Of a DNA stretch of 64,000 bases, positions 45,142 through 54,219 are shown piece after piece. Position 1 is the stretch's first letter; each line of letters begins with the position of its first letter. Location of the stretch: assembly GCA_050288105.1 (NCBI GenBank), contig JBNKDE010000011.1, positions 124,001-188,000 of the forward strand, written 5' to 3'. This DNA comes from JACNJF01 sp050288105. GTDB lineage: Bacteria; Pseudomonadota; Gammaproteobacteria; GCA-001735895. The notes beneath the pieces are model-generated. The model did not search any database. It was not told where the DNA came from and was given only the letters and a program-made list of their open reading frames with translations. A program made the position numbers and the translations under genes.

Positions 45142-46194
45142 TTAATCCTTGCTACGTGCTACCTTCACGGCATCGGCAAGGGTATGCAGTAATTTTTCAC
45201 TGTCATCCCAGCCCAGGCAGGCATCGGTAATACTCTGGCCATAGGTCAACTCGCCACCATCAGTATCCTGGCGTCCTTCAACCAGGTTTGATTCAATCAT
45301 TACGCCAAAGATGGATTTTTGACCAGTGCGTAACTGATGTGCAATATCCTCTCCCACCTCAACCTGCTTATGGAACTTCTTAGCACTATTGGCATGACTG
45401 AAGTCCACCATCACACGTTCGGGTAAACCACACTCCTGCAATTGCCTGGCCGCTTCATTGACGCTTTCACGGTCATAGTTGGGGCGGCTACCACCTCTGA
45501 GGATTACATGCGTATATTCATTTCCAGAGGTGTTAAAAATGGCCGAGTGGCCCTGTTTGGTAACCGAGAGAAAACTATGCGGCCTGGAGGCCGAACGGAT
45601 TGCATCTATCGCGATCTGCAGACGGCCATCGGTACCATTTTTGAATCCCACCGGACAGGAAAGCCCAGAGGATAACTCGCGATGCCCCTGGCTTTCGGTA
45701 GTACGCGCACCAATCGCACCCCAGGCAACCAGATCAGCGATATATTGTGGACTGATCAGGTCGAGATATTCGGTACCCGATGGCACCCCCATATCCGCCA
45801 GTGTCAGCATCAGCTCGCGCGCCATGCGTACGCCTTTATTGATATGAAAGCTTTCATCCAGATCGGGATCGTTGATCAAACCTTTCCATCCTACGGTAGT
45901 GCGGGGCTTCTCAAAATAAACACGCATAACGATGAGCAACTCATTGCAGAGCTCATCCATGACTTTTTTCAGGCGGCCGGCATATTCCAGCGCGGCTTTC
46001 GGGTCGTGGATAGAACAGGGCCCTATCACCACCATCAGGCGGTCGTCCTTACCATCGAGAATACGATAGATATCCTGACGAGCCTGATACACAGTTTCGT
46101 TAGCCTTTTCTGTCAGCGGGATTTCAGTGTGAACCTGCTCGGGTGAAGCCAGTTCCTTGATTGCGGTAATGCGTAAATCGTCGGTTTGATGCAT
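45142..46194 (-). CDS. 3-deoxy-7-phosphoheptulonate (DAHP) synthase, AroG/F/H type
   Basis: Condenses phosphoenolpyruvate and erythrose-4-phosphate, first step of the shikimate pathway. With the ATG at 46194 the enzyme has 350 residues, exactly the E. coli AroG length, and starts MHQTDDLRI aligned with the AroG start; a TTG at 46209 was rejected. Seen: VVIGPCSIHDPKAALEYA, FEKPRTTVGWKGLINDP, GAIGARTTESQGHRELSSGL, PVGFKNGTDG, VMVDFSHANSAKK. Which amino acid regulates it cannot be told by eye. Confidence 0.93.
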   Translation of the reverse strand: MHQTDDLRITAIKELASPEQVHTEIPLTEKANETVYQARQDIYRILDGKDDRLMVVIGPCSIHDPKAALEYAGRLKKVMDELCNELLIVMRVYFEKPRTTVGWKGLINDPDLDESFHINKGVRMARELMLTLADMGVPSGTEYLDLISPQYIADLVAWGAIGARTTESQGHRELSSGLSCPVGFKNGTDGRLQIAIDAIRSASRPHSFLSVTKQGHSAIFNTSGNEYTHVILRGGSRPNYDRESVNEAARQLQECGLPERVMVDFSHANSAKKFHKQVEVGEDIAHQLRTGQKSIFGVMIESNLVEGRQDTDGGELTYGQSITDACLGWDDSEKLLHTLADAVKVARSKD

Positions 46195-46257
46195 GGTAAT
46201 CGTTGTCAAATGCCCTGCGGGCGTTAAAAAAGCGCTCTATTCTTCCTGATCAAGTGG

Positions 46258-47259
46258 TTAAATACCAGCATTAAATTGCTTTAGTATTTCAAGACTCTGC
46301 TGGGCCGATAAACGTGGTCCGAACTGCGTTACAATCTGCGCTGAAGCCAGTGAAGCGAGCTGGCCAGATTCCTCATAACCATAACCATGCGTCAGGCCAT
46401 ATAGAAATGCGCCTGCAAACATATCTCCAGCACCCAGGGTATCAACTGCAGTTACCGGGTTAGCCTTGATCTGATGCAGATCTTCACCATCAAATACCAG
46501 CGCCCCCTGAGCACCCAACGTTACTGCAAAGGTTTTCGCATAGTTTTTCAGACGCTCAACCATGAGATCTATATCATCGGTCTCGGTGAGTTCCTGCGCT
46601 TCTTCCTCGTTTGCAAATAGCAGATCTACCCCTTCGCCAATCATTTCCAGCATACCGTCGCGGAAAAAACGCATCATATTGGGATCAGACAGAGTCAGTG
46701 CTGTTTTAACCCCATGCTTCACTGCATACTGCTTTGCCAGTAAAACCGCATCGCGTGACCTTTGGTCGGTCACCAGGTAACCCTCAAGATAGATATAATC
46801 GGAATCGGCGATCGCCTGCTCAGAAACAAAACTCGCGTTGAGATCCGCACTGGCGCCCAGAAACGTATTCATGGTGCGGTCCGCATCGGGGGTGACAAAC
46901 ACCAGGCATTTACCGGTCATAGCGCCATCCACCATGTGCCGGTCAGCATTTGTATGTAAGCCGGATTGTTTCAGGTCATGGATGAAAAACTGTCCCGCCA
47001 TATCATTCGCCACACAGCAGGAAAAAAAGCTTTGCCCTCCCAGTTGTGCAATCGCAATCAGGGAATTTGCCGCGGATCCGCCGCAGGCCATTTTTTCGTG
47101 TTGATCGCCCAGATAATTGACCAGATGATTATGCAACTGCTCGTCGATCAGTGTCATGACACCTTTCTCTATACCCATAGAGACCAGCTCCTGAGCGGAT
47201 TTATGGTATTCAATATCAACTAGCGCATTACCTAATGCATATACATCGTAGCTTTTCAT
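46258..47259 (-). CDS. PfkB-family sugar/adenosine kinase
   Basis: A 333-residue ribokinase-fold kinase. N-terminal GGSAANSLIAIAQLGG and C-terminal DTLGAGDMFAGAFLYG (catalytic aspartate and anion hole) are PfkB signatures. In gammaproteobacteria this subfamily is usually annotated adenosine kinase, which phosphorylates adenosine to AMP; a nucleoside role fits but is unproved. Monocistronic, ATG 47259. Confidence 0.85.
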   Translation of the reverse strand: MKSYDVYALGNALVDIEYHKSAQELVSMGIEKGVMTLIDEQLHNHLVNYLGDQHEKMACGGSAANSLIAIAQLGGQSFFSCCVANDMAGQFFIHDLKQSGLHTNADRHMVDGAMTGKCLVFVTPDADRTMNTFLGASADLNASFVSEQAIADSDYIYLEGYLVTDQRSRDAVLLAKQYAVKHGVKTALTLSDPNMMRFFRDGMLEMIGEGVDLLFANEEEAQELTETDDIDLMVERLKNYAKTFAVTLGAQGALVFDGEDLHQIKANPVTAVDTLGAGDMFAGAFLYGLTHGYGYEESGQLASLASAQIVTQFGPRLSAQQSLEILKQFNAGI

Positions 47260-47453
47260 CGGTTTCCTATTTTATTTAAATATCAGTATGTTATGAGTAA
47301 TTTAGAAAATTTTATTTAATCTAAAAGTTTAATTATTTGATTTTCTGTAAAATTTAAAAATAATTTTATCTATGGCTCAATTTTTTGTATACAAACGTTT
47401 CATTTCCGTTTTTAATGCGTCTTCGATTTCAAAACATTAGGAGGGGATCAACT

Positions 47454-47666
47454 ATGACCTATCGTATTGAAACCACAGATCCAGTGACTGGAACGTCCAT
47501 AAAACAACTGATGAACATGCCATATGTTGTTGAGAGTACCGAAAAGGATGACCTGATCATTTACTTCGAATCAGAACAAACCCGAGAGATATACTTACAA
47601 GACCCACAAAATCACGAACTCGAGCATTATAACTCACACCCAGGCTCACCAAAAATATTTTCATAA
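47454..47666 (+). CDS. Hypothetical 70-residue protein
   Basis: Small acidic cytoplasmic protein that I do not recognise. It has no signal peptide, membrane span or cysteine. AGGAGGGG (47439-47446) 7 bases before ATG 47454 is one of the strongest ribosome sites in the window, and a terminator follows at 47671. An in-frame upstream start (47385) lacks a ribosome site. High-level expression is therefore likely. The end (ELEHYNSHPGSPKIFS) is polar and probably flexible. Confidence 0.68.
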   Translation: MTYRIETTDPVTGTSIKQLMNMPYVVESTEKDDLIIYFESEQTREIYLQDPQNHELEHYNSHPGSPKIFS

Positions 47667-47670
47667 AACG

Positions 47671-47698
47671 AAAAAGCCACTGAAAAGTGGCTTTTTTT
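47671..47698. terminator. Bidirectional intrinsic terminator
   Basis: AAAAAGCCACT-GAAA-AGTGGCTTTTT then TT: strong stem with T-tract on the plus strand and A-tract on the other, so it ends both the 70-residue protein gene and the converging aldehyde dehydrogenase operon. Confidence 0.92.
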
Positions 47699-47721
47699 AT
47701 GCCCGCATGCAAATGCAGCGG

Positions 47722-49158
47722 CTAAATGACGTCGGATTTAATAACCAGCATTTTCTCTATCTGCATATCTCTGAAGGTATGAGGTATTCCCCCTACCCCT
47801 AAACCGGATTGTTTCAAACCCGCAAAAGGCATCCAGTCGACTCTGAAGGCAGTATGGTCATTAACCATCACCGCCGAGGCATTCAGGTTTTTGTAACAGT
47901 ACAAAGCGCTATCCAGCTGCTGCGTTGCGACTGCTGCCTGAAACGCATACGGGACATCGTTCGCCATCTGCACCGCCTGTTCCAGCTCATCAAACGCATA
48001 GATACAGATCACCGGGCCGAATATCTCCTGACGGCTCACCTTGCTATCGAGATCAGGCTCCAGTAACACGGTACAGTCGTAGCAATTATTTTCGTTACGT
48101 TTTCCACCGGTTACCAGAATTGCACCCTCTTCAACCGCTTCATCTACCCATTGTGAAACACGCTGTGCTTCCAGTGGACGGATCAAGGGCCCCACCTGCG
48201 TCGTTTCATCGGTCGGATCGCCGCATTTCAAGGCATTCGCAATCTCGGATAGTTGCGCAGTGACCTGATCAACCACCGAACGATGTGCAAACACCCGTTG
48301 CACCGAAACACAGACCTGCCCGGCGTGGTAAAAACCGCCTTTTGCGATCAGCGGTAGAATCGCTTCAAGATCTGCGTCTTCGCAAATGATAACCGGGGCT
48401 GCGCCGCCGTGTTCAAGCGCGCAACGCGTACCTGGCGCCAGTTTGGAACGCAGCATCCATCCCACTTTAGCACTGCCAATGAAGCTGAAAAAACCCACTC
48501 GAGAGTCACTCACCAATTGCTCCGCGACGGCGAGGTCCTGAGTCATCAGCGCCATCCCATAGTCCTCGGGCAAACCGGCTTCGCGCAGTATATTCATGAA
48601 CCTGAAACAGGATAAAGGGGTATCTTCCGCCGGTTTAACAATAACCGGACATCCGGCAGCAATCGCCGGGATTACCTGGTGTACGATCAGGTTCAAAGGA
48701 TGGTTAAAAGCACTTACCGCGACCACGACGCCAATCGGTTCAAACTGAGTCATCGCCAGGCGATGCTCAGAAGCCGCGTTGATTGCCATGGGAATCTCGC
48801 GCCCTGCATTGTTTCGTAAACACTCGAGCGTGTTATACACGCCATCAATTGCACGCGCGACCTCAACCCTGGAATCAGCCAGAGGTTTACCCCCTTCGCG
48901 CGCGGCCTCAATCGCCAGATCGTCGGCCATGATTTCCATGATGGCAGCGGTACGCTTTAAAATCGCCATGCGCTTAGTCACACTGAGCCAGCGCGAGCGA
49001 TCCTGAAAGATAGCATAGGCAAGTCCAAGTGCCTGCTGTATCCCGTCGCTATTAAGCTGTGGTACCGACCCGATTACGCTCCCAGTCCAGGGTGAAGTCA
49101 CCTGCAGTCGAGCGGTTTCTGAGGTGCCTGGCACCATATTGGTAAAATCATTATTCAT
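47722..49158 (-). CDS. NAD(P)-dependent aldehyde dehydrogenase
   Basis: A 478-residue aldehyde dehydrogenase. Cofactor loop FSFIGSAKVGWMLRS, general base in LEHGGAAPVIICEDADLEA, catalytic cysteine in HAGQVCVSVQRVF, and EIFGPVICIYAFDELE. ATG 49158 follows AGGGAGAG; the earlier open-frame start at 49191 overlaps the upstream gene. It is second in an operon with a TPP-dependent acetolactate synthase-like gene 20 bases upstream. Substrate unknown; a lactaldehyde/phosphonoacetaldehyde-type subfamily is possible. Confidence 0.88.
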   Translation of the reverse strand: MNNDFTNMVPGTSETARLQVTSPWTGSVIGSVPQLNSDGIQQALGLAYAIFQDRSRWLSVTKRMAILKRTAAIMEIMADDLAIEAAREGGKPLADSRVEVARAIDGVYNTLECLRNNAGREIPMAINAASEHRLAMTQFEPIGVVVAVSAFNHPLNLIVHQVIPAIAAGCPVIVKPAEDTPLSCFRFMNILREAGLPEDYGMALMTQDLAVAEQLVSDSRVGFFSFIGSAKVGWMLRSKLAPGTRCALEHGGAAPVIICEDADLEAILPLIAKGGFYHAGQVCVSVQRVFAHRSVVDQVTAQLSEIANALKCGDPTDETTQVGPLIRPLEAQRVSQWVDEAVEEGAILVTGGKRNENNCYDCTVLLEPDLDSKVSRQEIFGPVICIYAFDELEQAVQMANDVPYAFQAAVATQQLDSALYCYKNLNASAVMVNDHTAFRVDWMPFAGLKQSGLGVGGIPHTFRDMQIEKMLVIKSDVI

Positions 49159-49178
49159 TTTTCTCTCCCTGTTGAGGA

Positions 49179-50816
49179 TCAGATCGGACAAACCAGCTTG
49201 CCGAGCTTCTCTGTCAGCTTCATGTTTTCGGAGTAATCAACCGGGCAGTCAATGATGACCACGGTATTATCCTTTTTCGCCTGTTTAATAGTTGGGATTA
49301 ACTCGACTGCCTGCTCAATACGATAACCCTTCGCACCGAAGCTTTCCGCATACTTAACAAAATCAGGATTACGAAAATTTATGTTGGTTTCGCGTCCAAA
49401 ACGGCGCAGTTGATGCCATTTGATCAGGCCATACTCACTGTCATTCCAGATCAGGATGATTATCGGGATCTCATAGCGCAGGGCGGTTTCAATCTCCTGC
49501 GAATTCATCATAAAGCCCGCGTCGCCGGTTACCGTCAGCGCGGTAACTTCCGGGTGGGTAAGCTTTGCGGCAATTGCACCCGGTACGCCTATACCCATTG
49601 AGGCAAAGCCATTGGAAATAATACAGGTATTGGGACGCTCGGCCTGGTACATACGCGCCATCCACATCTTATGCGCACCAACATCCGATATCACAATGTC
49701 GTCATGCGCCAGCGCCTGGCGCAAATCCCAGATAATACGTTGTGGTTTAAGCGGGAACGAATCGTCAGAGGCATGCGCTGATAGCTCTTCTACAATGGTT
49801 TCACGCAGATTCCCATGCGAGTTATCGTTGACCCGACGCGTTTCACTGGCAATCTCCTTCAGGGCAGCGCCAATATCCCCAATCACGCCGCATTCGACAA
49901 TATAATGCTCATCCACTTCAGCTGGATTCATATCCACATGGATGATCTTTTTGTCCTTATTGCCATGCCATAGATGAGGGTGGTACTCAACCATGTCATA
50001 ACCAATGCAGATGATGACATCAGCACGATCAAAACCGCAGGCGATGAAATCCCGCGCCTGCAGGCCGACAGTACCCAACGAAAGATTGTGGCTAAACGGA
50101 ATCGCGCCTTTGGCCATAAAGGTGGTAGCCACCGGCAGGTTTAGCTTCTCAGCAAATTCAACCAGCTTGTCACTGGCCCCGGCGCGTATGACCCCGTTCC
50201 CCGCCATCACCATCGGGAAGCGCGCATTGTTGATGACTGCAGCGGCCTGCAGGATTTTTTCACGTGGAGGCACCGGGCACTGCGCGGATTGAACCTTCAG
50301 CGGTTCCTTCTCTACAGACAGTTCCATATGAGCAATATTCTCGGGGAAATCTATAAAACTGCCGCCTGGTTTTTCAGCCTGAGCGGATTTGAAAGATTTA
50401 CGCACGATCTCGGGGACGATTTCAGGCTCCTTGACCTGTACACTGTATTTCGAGATTGGTGAAAACAGGTTCACCAGATCCAGGATCTGGTGGCTTTCCT
50501 TATGCATGCGTGTGGTTGCCCCCTGTCCCGCGATACCAATTATCGGCGCACGATCCATATTCGCATCGGCAAAACCTGTCACCAGATTGGTCGCCCCCGG
50601 TCCCAGCGTCGCCAGGCAGACGCCAGCCTTGCCAGTTAAACGTCCATACACGTCAGCCATAAAAGCAGCACCCTGTTCATGGCGGGTGGTAATAAACTGA
50701 ATATCGCTATCAATCAGTGAGTCCATTACATCCAGATTTTCTTCACCCGGTATGCCGAAGATATACTCCACCCCCTCATTTTCGAGACACTTTACAAACA
50801 GATCACTTGCTTTCAC
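49179..50816 (-). CDS. Acetolactate synthase-like thiamine-diphosphate enzyme
   Basis: A 545-residue TPP enzyme of the acetolactate synthase large-subunit type (resembling catabolic, FAD-independent ALS). Catalytic glutamate in RHEQGAAFMADVYGR (near 48); the TPP-diphosphate motif starts GDAGFMMNSQE and ends in WND. No small regulatory subunit gene follows; instead an aldehyde dehydrogenase does, which suggests a catabolic or fermentative aldehyde pathway, not branched-chain synthesis. That role is inferred. Confidence 0.87.
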   Translation of the reverse strand: MKASDLFVKCLENEGVEYIFGIPGEENLDVMDSLIDSDIQFITTRHEQGAAFMADVYGRLTGKAGVCLATLGPGATNLVTGFADANMDRAPIIGIAGQGATTRMHKESHQILDLVNLFSPISKYSVQVKEPEIVPEIVRKSFKSAQAEKPGGSFIDFPENIAHMELSVEKEPLKVQSAQCPVPPREKILQAAAVINNARFPMVMAGNGVIRAGASDKLVEFAEKLNLPVATTFMAKGAIPFSHNLSLGTVGLQARDFIACGFDRADVIICIGYDMVEYHPHLWHGNKDKKIIHVDMNPAEVDEHYIVECGVIGDIGAALKEIASETRRVNDNSHGNLRETIVEELSAHASDDSFPLKPQRIIWDLRQALAHDDIVISDVGAHKMWMARMYQAERPNTCIISNGFASMGIGVPGAIAAKLTHPEVTALTVTGDAGFMMNSQEIETALRYEIPIIILIWNDSEYGLIKWHQLRRFGRETNINFRNPDFVKYAESFGAKGYRIEQAVELIPTIKQAKKDNTVVIIDCPVDYSENMKLTEKLGKLVCPI

Positions 50817-51078
50817 TGGCCATCCTCCGATTTATTATGCTACTAGTTTAACCCTGCCAGCAGTCGTCAGGGACTAATATTTTGCTGGATTTGTCCTTCG
50901 ATAAGCCGCAAGATCATTTAGGAAAGTCAATGATAGTTAAATTATCTATTGAGTAATTAAATCGATCAGATTGCGAAAATTAAATATACATTGACGCCTC
51001 AATTGTTAGACTAACGGCCATGTGTCACCCAATACACATAAATAATCATTTCTACTTCTTACAATCTACGGAGGCATT
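50817..51078. promoter_or_regulatory. Divergent promoter region of the TPP enzyme and rubrerythrin genes
   Basis: About 260 AT-rich bases. GTTAGACTAAC (51005-51015) is a short perfect palindrome 64 bases before the rubrerythrin start. TTGACG at 50991 has no well-spaced -10. Promoters not assigned. Confidence 0.3.
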
Positions 51079-51498
51079 ATGTCCCTAAAAGGAACCAAAA
51101 CAGAGCAAAACCTGAAAGACGCTTTTGCTGGTGAATCTCAAGCTAATCGTCGTTACCTGTACTTCGCTGCAAAAGCAGACGTTGAAGGCTACAACGATGT
51201 ATCCGCTGTTTTTCGTTCAACTGCAGAAGGCGAAACAGGCCATGCACATGGTCACCTGGAATATCTGGAAGAAGTTGGTGATCCGGCAACTGGTCTGCCT
51301 ATCGGTAGCACGTCAGACAACCTGAAAGCTTCCATCGCGGGTGAAACTCACGAATATACCGATATGTACCCTGGAATGGCCAAATCAGCTCGTGAAGAAG
51401 GCTTTGACGAAATCGCTGACTGGTTTGAAACTCTGGGTAAAGCCGAGCGTTCTCACGCTAACCGCTTCCAGAAAGCACTGGATAACCTGGAAGGTTAA
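51079..51498 (+). CDS. Rubrerythrin (ferritin-like domain only)
   Basis: A 139-residue diiron protein that protects against peroxide. Two helical hairpins give the ligands: E in FAGESQANRRY and E-x2-H in EGETGHAHGH; E in AGETHEYTDMY and E-x2-H in AERSHANRF. The C-terminal rubredoxin domain of classic rubrerythrin is missing, so it needs an external electron donor. Followed by an Fe-S protein and DUF3501 gene, a set that recurs in proteobacteria. Strong ACGGAGG ribosome site. Confidence 0.92.
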   Translation: MSLKGTKTEQNLKDAFAGESQANRRYLYFAAKADVEGYNDVSAVFRSTAEGETGHAHGHLEYLEEVGDPATGLPIGSTSDNLKASIAGETHEYTDMYPGMAKSAREEGFDEIADWFETLGKAERSHANRFQKALDNLEG

Positions 51499-51519
51499 TC
51501 CTTACTTATTGTAATCATC

Positions 51520-51545
51520 GGGCCCGCATCTCTGTACGCGGGTCC
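51520..51545 (+). repeat. Hairpin between rubrerythrin and the Fe-S protein gene
   Basis: GGGCCCGC / GCGGGTCC stem (one G-T pair) without a T-tract. Probably a partial terminator or mRNA-stabilising hairpin, letting rubrerythrin be made in excess. Confidence 0.55.
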
Positions 51546-51590
51546 GGTGTTACATTACACAATATCCACTAACCCTTAAAAATAAAAACT

Positions 51591-52922
51591 ATGGCTACTC
51601 GAGAAGGAAGTCTACAGGCACCAACCCGTCATCCACTGGGTCAGAACGATCCGGATTTTTACAACGAAGAGAAACTCTTCGAAGAACTGGAACGAGTGTA
51701 CGACATCTGTCACGGTTGCCGCCGCTGCGTGAGTCTATGCCAGTCCTTCCCGACCCTGTTTGATCTGGTCGATGAATCGGAAACCATGGAAGTCGATGGT
51801 GTAGACAAGCAGGATTACTGGAAGGTAGTCGATCACTGTTACCTGTGTGATCTCTGTTATCTCACCAAATGTCCATATGTTCCTCCACATGAATGGAACG
51901 TAGACTTTCCGCACCTGATGCTGCGCGCTAAGGCCATAGGCTATAAAACAGGTCGCGTTAAAACTCGCGATAAAATCATCACATCAACCGATACTCTCGG
52001 TAAGTTTGCGACCATTCCGGTGGTCGTTAACCTTGTGAATGCAGCGAACAAAAATGAACACAGTCGCGGACTGCTGGAAGATACCCTGGGTATACACAGC
52101 AAGCCGAGACTACCCGCCTATGCGGCTAAAACGCTTTCTAAAAGAACAGCATCGCATAGCCCTGACCTTTCCCAGGTCAAAGCCACAGCAACCACCACTG
52201 GTAAGGTTGCTATCTTTGGCACCTGTTACGGTGAATACAATGAACCACACCTGGGCGAGGACATGATCAAGGTCTTCGAGCATAACGGTATTGCGGTTCA
52301 GGTGATAAAAAATACCCAGTGCTGCGGCATGCCCAAACTCGAACTGGGCGACCTGGATAGCGTTGAAAAGCTGATGCAGCATAACATCCCGATCATGGCC
52401 GCTCTGGTCGATGATGGCTGGGATATTATTGCGCCAGTACCTTCCTGTACCCTGCAGTTTAAACAGGAACTCCCGCTGATGTATCCTGAGAATGAGCAGG
52501 TCATCAAGGTCCAGCAGGCCATGTTTGATCCCTTCGAGTACCTGATGCTCAGGCATAAAGACGGCTTGCTAAAAACTGATTTCAAAAACTCTCCCGGCAA
52601 GGTCAGTTATCACGTTGCCTGCCATCAGCGCGTGCAGCGTATTGGCAACAAGACACGTGATTTACTCAGCCTGATTGAAGGTACCGAGATCGATACCATC
52701 GAGCGTTGTTCGGGACATGATGGCACCTATACCTTCAAGAAAGAATTCCACGAATCCGCCATGAAAATTTGCAAACCCGTGGTAAATCGTGTGAAAAAAG
52801 AACAACCCGATGTGTATACCAGCGATTGCCCGATGGCTGGACATCACATCTCTATGGGACTGGACGATGGTACGGATTCGGTACACCCGATTACCCTGCT
52901 GCGTCAGGCCTATGACTTATAA
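51591..52922 (+). CDS. Heterodisulfide reductase-related Fe-S protein
   Basis: A 443-residue cytoplasmic iron-sulphur protein like GlpC/HdrD. Two 4Fe-4S motifs near the N-terminus (CHGCRRCVSLCQSFP and CYLCDLCYLTKCPYV) and two CCG-type domains (CCGMPKLELG near 245; HVACHQRVQRI and ERCSGHDG near 345-375). Members pass electrons between a flavoprotein and quinone or thiol. Here it is likely to serve the rubrerythrin as donor, by gene order only. Confidence 0.88.
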   Translation: MATREGSLQAPTRHPLGQNDPDFYNEEKLFEELERVYDICHGCRRCVSLCQSFPTLFDLVDESETMEVDGVDKQDYWKVVDHCYLCDLCYLTKCPYVPPHEWNVDFPHLMLRAKAIGYKTGRVKTRDKIITSTDTLGKFATIPVVVNLVNAANKNEHSRGLLEDTLGIHSKPRLPAYAAKTLSKRTASHSPDLSQVKATATTTGKVAIFGTCYGEYNEPHLGEDMIKVFEHNGIAVQVIKNTQCCGMPKLELGDLDSVEKLMQHNIPIMAALVDDGWDIIAPVPSCTLQFKQELPLMYPENEQVIKVQQAMFDPFEYLMLRHKDGLLKTDFKNSPGKVSYHVACHQRVQRIGNKTRDLLSLIEGTEIDTIERCSGHDGTYTFKKEFHESAMKICKPVVNRVKKEQPDVYTSDCPMAGHHISMGLDDGTDSVHPITLLRQAYDL

Positions 52923-52940
52923 GTAGTGAGGAAAAACCAA

Positions 52941-53531
52941 ATGACTCAATCTCATCAATTATCAAGAAAAGATCTGTGGTCACTGGAAGAATACGCTGAA
53001 AAGCGCAGTGATTACCGACAGCAGGTTATGGCACACAAGAAAAACCGTCAGGTAGCGCTGGGGCCTAACTCCACACTATATTTCGAAGATCGACTGACTA
53101 TCCGTTACCAGATTCAGGAAATGCTACGCATTGAAAAAGTATTCGAAGCTGAAGGTATTGAAGACGAGTTAGAAGCCTACAATCCACTGATTCCTGACGG
53201 TAAAAACCTGAAAGCAACCTTCATGATCGAGTACAGCGACCCGGAAGTGCGTGCTGCTCAGTTGCAGAAAATGGTTGGTATAGAAGACCTGGTCTGGATA
53301 CAGGTAAACGATCTGGATAAGGTCTGGTGTATCTCCAACGAGGATCTGGAGCGCACCACCGCAACCAAGACATCCTCCGTCCACTTCATGCGTTTTGAAC
53401 TGAACGACGAAATGATTAGCGCATTGAAAAATGGCGGTGAATTAAAAATGGGCGTGGAACATAGCGTGTATACCCATCAGGTTACCGTCAATGACGAGAC
53501 CAGAGCCTCCCTGATTAACGACCTGGATTAA
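52941..53531 (+). CDS. DUF3501 family protein
   Basis: A 196-residue soluble protein of the DUF3501 family, always near rubrerythrin/Fe-S genes in my experience of such loci, function unknown. Begins MTQSHQLSRKDLWSLEEYAE; middle has LEAYNPLIPDGKNLKATFM. No cysteine motif, no membrane span. ATG at 52941 with GAGG 9 bases upstream; an upstream start at 52926 is less well placed. Confidence 0.85.
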   Translation: MTQSHQLSRKDLWSLEEYAEKRSDYRQQVMAHKKNRQVALGPNSTLYFEDRLTIRYQIQEMLRIEKVFEAEGIEDELEAYNPLIPDGKNLKATFMIEYSDPEVRAAQLQKMVGIEDLVWIQVNDLDKVWCISNEDLERTTATKTSSVHFMRFELNDEMISALKNGGELKMGVEHSVYTHQVTVNDETRASLINDLD

Positions 53532-53550
53532 CAAGTTTGATTAAACAAGC

Positions 53551-54006
53551 ATGAAAATCTGGGTAGACGCCGATGCCTGCCCGGTCGTCATCAAGGACAT
53601 ACTGTTTAAAGCGGCACATCGGACCGGTGTGCAGCTGACTCTAGTTGCCAATCAGTCAATTAACATACCGTCTCTAAGTAATATCAAAATGCTCCGAGTC
53701 TCCTCAGGTTTTGATGTAGCCGATAATGAAATCGTCAAACGTCTTGAACCTGGTGACCTGGTAATTACAAGCGATATACCACTGGCAGATGAAGTGCTGC
53801 AGGCCAAAGGCGTAGCACTAAGCCCACGCGGTGAATTGTTTACTAAAGAAAACATCAAGAGCCGCCTGAATATGCGCGACTTTCTCGAATCGATGCGGGC
53901 CAGTGGTGTGCAGACCGGCGGACCCGCCGCATTCAGTCAGAGTGATCGTCAGTCTTTTGCTAATGCTCTAGACAGATATCTGACGCAAAACCTGAGCAAG
54001 CCCTAA
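53551..54006 (+). CDS. YaiI/YqxD (DUF188) family protein
   Basis: A 151-residue protein of the DUF188 family. Starts MKIWVDADACPVVIKDIL, with the conserved D-A-D-A-C-P motif, and has the VITSDIPLADEVL segment and ends in a helical stretch with QTGGPAAFSQSDRQSF. Members have a PIN-like nuclease fold and no established function. It follows DUF3501 by 19 bases and may be in the same transcript. Confidence 0.9.
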   Translation: MKIWVDADACPVVIKDILFKAAHRTGVQLTLVANQSINIPSLSNIKMLRVSSGFDVADNEIVKRLEPGDLVITSDIPLADEVLQAKGVALSPRGELFTKENIKSRLNMRDFLESMRASGVQTGGPAAFSQSDRQSFANALDRYLTQNLSKP

Positions 54007-54108
54007 ACGTTTCACAGCTACTGTCCCCAGGTTAACTAAACCTGTTAAACAGCAATCAAAACCCATATCGCTCATAAGCATGACTTTGGCACCAAAACAG
54101 GCTGTTTC

Positions 54109-54123
54109 GCACAATATGAGTGC
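54109..54123. promoter_or_regulatory. Candidate NtrC enhancer site
   Basis: GCAC-AATATGA-GTGC fits the GCAC-N7-GTGC half-site pattern of NtrC, about 100 bases before the nasT start. An AAACAG-G-CTGTTT palindrome lies at 54095-54107. Match is short and could be chance. Confidence 0.35.
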
Positions 54124-54219
54124 AGAATGGTTTCCAATTAACAGAATCAGAACCAAAATTATCGTTTGTTAACACTTTTACCTATCCTCCAATCAACTTT
54201 TATCTCTCTTTTTTAAATC

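Noticed and set aside
46195..46209. TTG start for DAHP synthase
   Set aside because: The ATG at 46194 gives the exact AroG length and aligned N-terminus.
51005..51015. GTTAGACTAAC as an oxidative-stress operator
   Set aside because: Too short and does not match OxyR or PerR patterns.
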